Shown: piece by piece, positions 59,603-64,000 of the stretch
Layout of the letters: each line of letters starts with the position of its first letter
Position numbering within the stretch: the first letter of the stretch is position 1
Assembly (NCBI GenBank): GCA_003217735.2
Contig: CP031585.1
Span: forward strand, 4,894,501-4,958,500
Reading direction: 5' to 3'
Length of the DNA stretch: 64,000 bases
Source: Marinibacterium anthonyi
Lineage (GTDB): Bacteria > Pseudomonadota > Alphaproteobacteria > Rhodobacterales > Rhodobacteraceae
Translations under genes and position numbers: made by a program
The notes under the pieces: model-generated
What the model was told of the DNA's origin: nothing
The model's input: the letters and a program-made list of their open reading frames with translations, nothing else
The model's database searches: none

Positions 59603-60441
59603 CGTGCGCGGTCCGCCTCGGCTGCGAAAACGGCGACGCGGTCGGGGTCGACCGGGTTCCACCAGACGCCGTCGCGCTTCAGCGAGCTTGCGACGATGAC
59701 ACCATCGGCCACCGACAGGATCTCGCCGATATTGGCCGGGGTGACGCCGCTGCCAACCACGACGGGCACGCTGGCCGCGTCCTTGATGGTGCGCAGCTCC
59801 TGCCCCGTCGCGGCGTCGCCGGTGCGCTGGCCGGTCGCGATGCAGACATCGCTGTCAAAGAATTCCACGTCGCGCACCATTTCCTCGATCGACCGGTCGG
59901 CGACGATGGCATGGGCCCCGTGCTTGACGTGGACATCGGTGAAGATCCGCAAGTCAGTGGCGCGCAGCATCGCCCGGTAGCGCGACGCGCGGCCCGCCTT
60001 GCCTTCCATGAAGCCTTCGTTGGCGACATAGGCATTGGCCCACTGGTTCACGCGAAAGAACTTCGCGCCCGACGCCTTGCACACGGCAATGGCGGTTTCG
60101 GCGTCGTTGGCCAGCACGTTGACGCCGGTGGCCAGGCCCACGGCCCTTTGCACCCGGTCGGTCATCACCGCCATGGCGGCGGCGGTCTCGGGCCCGATCT
60201 CGGACGGCTTGGCAAAGGGAATGTCGCCGTGGTTTTCCACGATCAGCCCGTCGAACCCGCCGGCGGCATAGCGTTCGGCCTCGGCCACGGCATAGGCATA
60301 GATGTCTTCGACAGGCATGCCGTCGTAATGCGGCGCGCCGGGCAGCGGCAGCGAATGGATCACGCCGATCAACGCCTTGGTGCGCCCGAAAAGCTCGGTC
60401 ATCGCATCGGGTTTCTGACGGAAAACGGGTTGAGCGGCCAT
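59599..60441 (-). CDS. BtpA/SgcQ family protein
   Basis: The 280-residue TIM-barrel-like protein matches the BtpA/SgcQ family: ALIGVIHSLPLPGAPHYDG, GGFDGLIVENHGDIPFAKPS, VGLATGVNVLANDAETAIAV, FFRVNQWANAYVANEGFMEG and VPVVVGSGVTPANIGEILS. In cyanobacteria BtpA was named for photosystem I biogenesis; in enterobacteria SgcQ lies in a sugar cluster, and its true reaction is unclear. Here it is beside a ribokinase-type kinase and an importer, supporting a role in sugar or nucleoside breakdown. It overlaps the kinase gene by four bases. The chosen ATG gives a 13-residue extension before MTELFGRTK, so a later start is possible. Confidence 0.82.
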   Translation of the reverse strand: MAAQPVFRQKPDAMTELFGRTKALIGVIHSLPLPGAPHYDGMPVEDIYAYAVAEAERYAAGGFDGLIVENHGDIPFAKPSEIGPETAAAMAVMTDRVQRAVGLATGVNVLANDAETAIAVCKASGAKFFRVNQWANAYVANEGFMEGKAGRASRYRAMLRATDLRIFTDVHVKHGAHAIVADRSIEEMVRDVEFFDSDVCIATGQRTGDAATGQELRTIKDAASVPVVVGSGVTPANIGEILSVADGVIVASSLKRDGVWWNPVDPDRVAVFAAEADRAR

Positions 60442-60553
60442 CGGGCTGTTTCCATTCTTGCATTGGCTCGGCGTCGCGTCGCCGGGCCGGAGGGATCAAA
60501 ATGCCGGCCGCCTTGCGGGCGACCGGCGTCTGGCTTGGCCTTGTCAGGCCGGG

Positions 60554-62062
60554 TTATTCGAAGCCGGCGCCGCCCAGGCGGAAGGCGCCGTCGGGCTGCT
60601 GATCGAAGACGAAGTTCGGCGCGGCGGCCTGCAGGGTGCTGTCGAAATGCATGAACAGCATCGGCGCATCTTCCGCCAACTGAGCCTGCGCCTTCTGGTA
60701 CAGGTCCGCCCGGGCCGATTGATCGACCGTGACGCGCGCCTGCTTCAGCATGCCGTCCACATCCGCGTTCTCGTAGCCGGGAAAGTTGTTCGGCCCGTCG
60801 ATGGTGAAGTAGTTGTACATGTTGCCATCCGGATCCGGCCGGCCCGACCAGGGCGACCAGGACATATCGAAGTCCTTGTTGCGCAGCACCACGATCAGGC
60901 TGGCGCCATCGATCTGCTTGATGGTCGGCGCGAACCCGGCCTCGGACGCCTGCGCCTGGATGATCTCGGCCATGCGGATCAGCGAGGGAGAGTTGATGAC
61001 CGTGATCTCGAAGGGCACCGGATCGGTATACCCGGCCTCGGCCAGCATCGCCTTGGCGCCTTCGGGGTCATAGGGATAGGGGTCGAAACCGGCGTCATAG
61101 GCCCAGGCCTGCGACGGCGGGATCGGGCCGCTGGACACGGAACCGGTATCAAAGAACACGACCTTCTGCGTCACTGCCGGATCGACCGCCATCTGCAGCG
61201 CCTTGCGCACCGCGGGATCGTCGAAGGGTTCGGCCGTCACGTTCAGCGAAAAGGCGTTGAAGCCCAGGCCGCCCTTTTCATGCACGGCAACCGAAGTATC
61301 CGCTTTCAAGGCCGCCACGTTCTGTGCCGGTATCGTGTCCATCAGCTGGATCGTGCCGGATTTCAGGTTGGCCAGGCGCACGGTTTCGTCCGGGATCGGG
61401 CGCAGGGTGACGGTATCCAGCAGGGGCTGGCCGTCCTTCCAGTAGCCGTCGAACTTTTCCAGCTTCAGTTCCGAATTCTTGGTCCAGGACACCACCTTGA
61501 ACGGCCCGGCCCCCACGGCGGAGGTGGCGAAATCGTCGCCCATCTTTTCGACTGCCGTCGGCGACACCATCAGGCCCGCGCGGTTGGTCAGCACGCTGAG
61601 GAACGGCGCATAAGGTTCCTTGAAGGTGATGCGGAAGGTCAGCGGGCCGGTGACTTCGACCTTGTCGATCGGGCCCAGGTCGTTGCCGCGGGGCGAACCG
61701 ATCTCGGGGTCCATCATGCGGTCGAAATTCCACTTTACCGCCTCGGCGTCCAGCGCCGTTCCGTCGTGGAAGGTCAGCCCGTCGCGCAGGGTGAAATCGT
61801 AGGTCTTGTCGTCGACGATGTCGTAGGACGCCATGCCCGGTTCGATTTCCAGGTCCGAATTGATCTGCAGCAGCGGCTCGAAGATCAGGTACTGGGCGTA
61901 GATCTCGAAGAACGAGCCCATGAAGGCGGGGTCCAGAGTGACCGGATCCGACACGACGCCGATCGACAGATCGCCCCCGGCCTGTTGCGCGTCCACCATG
62001 GGCGCAAATCCCAGCATCGCCGTGATCGCCAGGGCCGCGGTGCTTTTGCGGAAGTTCAGCAT
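60554..62062 (-). CDS. ABC importer family-5 substrate-binding protein
   Basis: The 502-residue protein has a signal peptide (MLNFRKSTAALAITAMLGFA then PMVDAQQ) and the SBP_bac_5 fold of peptide/nickel/sugar importers: LSIGVVSDPVTLDPAFMGSF, YDFTLRDGLTFHDGTALDAE, AVKWNFDRMMDPEIGSPRGN and FSLNVTAEPFDDPAVRKALQ. The ATG at 62062 was chosen because GGAG lies 6 bases before it; starts at 62065 and 62074 are in frame. A perfect LacI-type operator lies 55 bp upstream. The next genes (BtpA-like protein, two PfkB kinases) suggest a sugar-bearing ligand rather than a peptide, but this is inference. Confidence 0.88.
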   Translation of the reverse strand: MLNFRKSTAALAITAMLGFAPMVDAQQAGGDLSIGVVSDPVTLDPAFMGSFFEIYAQYLIFEPLLQINSDLEIEPGMASYDIVDDKTYDFTLRDGLTFHDGTALDAEAVKWNFDRMMDPEIGSPRGNDLGPIDKVEVTGPLTFRITFKEPYAPFLSVLTNRAGLMVSPTAVEKMGDDFATSAVGAGPFKVVSWTKNSELKLEKFDGYWKDGQPLLDTVTLRPIPDETVRLANLKSGTIQLMDTIPAQNVAALKADTSVAVHEKGGLGFNAFSLNVTAEPFDDPAVRKALQMAVDPAVTQKVVFFDTGSVSSGPIPPSQAWAYDAGFDPYPYDPEGAKAMLAEAGYTDPVPFEITVINSPSLIRMAEIIQAQASEAGFAPTIKQIDGASLIVVLRNKDFDMSWSPWSGRPDPDGNMYNYFTIDGPNNFPGYENADVDGMLKQARVTVDQSARADLYQKAQAQLAEDAPMLFMHFDSTLQAAAPNFVFDQQPDGAFRLGGAGFE

Positions 62063-62116
62063 CATCTTCTCCATGTCAGGTGTCTTTTGTTGTTGCAGAC
62101 AGCCAACCACGCCTAG

Positions 62117-62128
62117 TGAAACGTTTCA
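62117..62128. promoter_or_regulatory. Perfect LacI-family operator TGAAACGTTTCA
   Basis: The 12-bp palindrome with a central CG is the classic shape of LacI/GalR-family sites. It sits in the 92-bp gap between the ATPase gene and the binding-protein gene, 55 bp before the latter. Position and type suit control by the LacI-PfkB fusion protein encoded at the end of the same operon. A looser half-site (TTGAACGATT on the minus strand) lies about 10 bp further upstream. Confidence 0.75.
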
Positions 62129-62154
62129 ATACTGAATTTAATCGTTCAACTCGC

Positions 62155-63027
62155 CTATTTCGCCTTCAAAGCGTCCCCGAACGCCGTGATCCGGCGCAGC
62201 CGTTCGGCGCTGTCGATCCGCGCGTTGCCATCCCCGCCACGCGCCGCGCCAATCCTTGGAACGGCTGACAAAAGCGCGCGCGTGTAATCGTGCGCGGGCG
62301 CACGGAACAGCGCTTCGGTGGGACCCATTTCGACGATCCGGCCGCGGTACATGACAGCCACCACGTCGGCGATGCGCCGGACAAGGGCCAGGTCATGGGC
62401 GATGAAAAGTTGGGCAAGGTTGCGGCGCGCCTTGAGCCCTTCGAGCAGGTTGATGATCTGCGCCTGCACCGAAACGTCCAGCGCGCTGACCGGTTCGTCG
62501 CAGATCAGCAGGTCGGGTTCCACCGACAGCGCACGAGCGATCCCGATTCGCTGCCTCTGCCCGCCCGAGAATTCATGGGGATAGCGGTCCAGCGCCTCCG
62601 GCCCGATGCCCACCTCGTCCAGCAGGTCCGCCGCCCGCTCCCGCGCCGCCCGGTCCGTCCGGGCCAGCCCGTGCAGCCGCAAGGGCCGCGTCATCGACAC
62701 GCCGATCCTGTGGCGCGGGTTCAGCGAAGCCATCGGATCCTGGAACACCATCTGAACCCGCCGGCGCAGCTTGCGCCGGTCGGCGGCGCCAAAGGACCGC
62801 ACGTCGCGGCCCTCCAGCAGGACTTCCCCGGCGTCGGCCTCGATCAGGCGGTTGATCAGCCGTCCGGTGGTGGATTTGCCCGACCCGCTTTCGCCGACCA
62901 GCGCAACGGTTTCCCCATGGCGGACGGTCAGCGACACGTCATCGACGGCGCGCACCCTGGTGCCGCCCAGGCCGCCGCCAAAGGTCTTCACCAGCCCCCG
63001 GGCTTCCAGCAATGGTGTATCTGTCAT
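62155..63027 (-). CDS. ABC importer ATP-binding protein, OppF/DppF type
   Basis: The 290-residue ATPase has Walker [29 protein letters not shown], signature FSGGQRQRIGIARAL and Walker B LLICDEPVSALD, then the AQLFIAHDLALVRRIADVVA switch region. The C-terminus includes the OppF-type extension (VEMGPTEALFRAPAHDYTRA). It pairs with the OppD-type ATPase, whose stop overlaps its start by four bases. It belongs to the family-5 importer; its permease genes are presumably upstream, outside the window. Confidence 0.9.
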   Translation of the reverse strand: MTDTPLLEARGLVKTFGGGLGGTRVRAVDDVSLTVRHGETVALVGESGSGKSTTGRLINRLIEADAGEVLLEGRDVRSFGAADRRKLRRRVQMVFQDPMASLNPRHRIGVSMTRPLRLHGLARTDRAARERAADLLDEVGIGPEALDRYPHEFSGGQRQRIGIARALSVEPDLLICDEPVSALDVSVQAQIINLLEGLKARRNLAQLFIAHDLALVRRIADVVAVMYRGRIVEMGPTEALFRAPAHDYTRALLSAVPRIGAARGGDGNARIDSAERLRRITAFGDALKAK

Positions 63028-64000
63028 GGGCTCACCACCGGCAGTCTGGCGCAGGCGACCCGGTGATCCGCGGCCACCTGCACAAATTCCGGGCGCTTTT
63101 GCGTGCACTCCGGCCCGACAAAGGGGCAACGCGGCGCGAAACGGCAGCCGTCGGGCATCGCATCGGGCGCGGGCACCGCACCGGGGATCGCCACCAGCGC
63201 CATATCGGGGCGGTCGAGGTCGGGCATCGAACCCAGCAGACCGATCGTATAGGGATGCTCCGGCGCGGCGAAGACCTGTGCGCAGGGACCGGTTTCGACG
63301 ATGCGCCCGGCGTAGATCACGGCGACATCGTCGGCGATCTGGGACACGACGCTCAGGTCGTGGCTGATGAACAGCACCGCCGCCCCGGTTTCCCGCCGCA
63401 TCCGGTCGATCAGCTGCAGAATCTGCGCCTGGATCGTCACGTCCAGCGCCGTCGTCGGTTCGTCGGCGATCAACAGGTCCGGCCCACAGGCCAGCGCCAT
63501 GGCGATCCCGACCCGCTGGCGCATGCCGCCCGACAGCTGATGCGGATAGGACCGCGCCCGGCGCTTCGGATCCGGCACGCCGACCGCATCCAGCATGTCC
63601 ACCGCCTCGGCCCAGGCGGCCCGCCGCGACAGGTCCTTGTGGCGGATCAGCGCCTCGGCGATCTGCCATCCGACCCGGTGCACCGGGTTCAGCGACATCA
63701 GCGGATCCTGGAACACCATCGACGCCACGGCCCCGCGCAGCGGCCGCCAGTCGCGGTCCGACAAGTTGGTCACGTCGCGCCCGGCCAGCCGGATCGTTCC
63801 GCCGGAAATCCGCGCCCCGCCCATCTGCAAAAGCCCGTTCAGGGCCATGCCGGTCAGCGACTTGCCCGACCCGGATTCGCCGACCAGGCCCAGCACCCGG
63901 CCGCGTGGAATCGCAAAGGACACATCATCGACAATCCGCCGGAATCCCTGTCCGGCGGGCACGTCTATACACAGCCCGTCGACCGCGACAGCGGGGTCCG
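63024..64000 (-). CDS. ABC importer ATP-binding protein, OppD/DppD type (start beyond the right edge)
   Basis: The frame is open to the window edge, reading [20 protein letters not shown] before the core, so the true start lies a few codons outside. Walker A is GESGSGKSL, signature [15 protein letters not shown], Walker [13 protein letters not shown], and the oligopeptide-type C-terminal extension contains the iron-sulfur-like cysteine spacing ([20 protein letters not shown]). A GTG at 63962 is an internal codon and not the start. It overlaps the OppF-type gene by four bases. It is a motor subunit of the family-5 importer. Confidence 0.88.
   Translation of the reverse strand, partial: DPAVAVDGLCIDVPAGQGFRRIVDDVSFAIPRGRVLGLVGESGSGKSLTGMALNGLLQMGGARISGGTIRLAGRDVTNLSDRDWRPLRGAVASMVFQDPLMSLNPVHRVGWQIAEALIRHKDLSRRAAWAEAVDMLDAVGVPDPKRRARSYPHQLSGGMRQRVGIAMALACGPDLLIADEPTTALDVTIQAQILQLIDRMRRETGAAVLFISHDLSVVSQIADDVAVIYAGRIVETGPCAQVFAAPEHPYTIGLLGSMPDLDRPDMALVAIPGAVPAPDAMPDGCRFAPRCPFVGPECTQKRPEFVQVAADHRVACARLPVVSP

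Noticed and set aside
63962-64000. Start of the OppD-type ATPase at a GTG at 63962
   Set aside because: The conserved family sequence continues in frame upstream to the window edge, so this GTG is an internal Val codon.

Overview
The window is GC-rich, densely coded DNA with long open frames on the opposite strands. The gene set points to an alphaproteobacterium of the Rhodobacteraceae/Roseobacter type: an frcRBCAK-type fructose locus, a split urease operon, urtABCDE, a hemP mini-operon, and many short overlapping operons. No rRNA, tRNA, CRISPR array or insertion sequence was seen.

Layout. 0-4.9 kb: fatty-acid beta-oxidation genes (acyl-CoA dehydrogenase, fused enoyl-CoA hydratase/3-hydroxyacyl-CoA dehydrogenase), then an FAD amine/amino-acid oxidase divergent from a class I glutamine amidotransferase, with a 16-bp triplicate repeat between them. 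5.1-12.2 kb: a full urease operon (ureD, A, B, C, E, F, G) that also holds a 53-aa membrane peptide, a Tat-exported cyclase, an AhpD-like protein, an LprI-like protein and a DUF1127 protein. 12.2-16.0 kb: a GH13 sugar phosphorylase coupled to ureG, convergent with a glycosyltransferase and a HAD phosphatase; together they look like glucosylglycerate turnover. 16.2-18.7 kb: a PHP hydrolase, a cupin pseudogene and an orphan PhnM-like hydrolase.

19.0-23.6 kb is the most striking part. A guanidine-I (ykkC) riboswitch precedes an ABC importer, an agmatinase-family hydrolase of the guanidine-hydrolase type, and a very His-rich small protein. With urease in the same window, guanidine could be imported, hydrolysed to urea and ammonia, and the urea then split; both enzymes would need nickel. 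The urea importer urtABCDE lies at 50.8-56.9 kb.

23.9-30.4 kb: the frc fructose ABC operon, with sugar kinases, a D-lyxose isomerase-like protein and a divergent ROK repressor. 30.4-34.0 kb: an acyl-CoA ligase, a three-gene hemP mini-operon and a DgoK-like kinase. 34.2-49.3 kb: one long minus-strand operon with a reducing type I polyketide synthase, a condensation-type acyltransferase, a sulfotransferase, an MMPL/RND exporter, a LolA-like protein and an outer-membrane protein. This parts list closely resembles the sulfolipid loci of mycobacteria. 57.4-64 kb: a family-5 ABC importer operon with a BtpA/SgcQ protein, a ribokinase-type kinase and an unusual LacI-HTH/PfkB-kinase fusion; a perfect LacI-type operator lies inside the operon.

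A dispersed intergenic element (core CTTCTTGGCCCAAATACC) recurs at several gene boundaries. In two copies it carries a hairpin whose stem differs in sequence but keeps its pairing.
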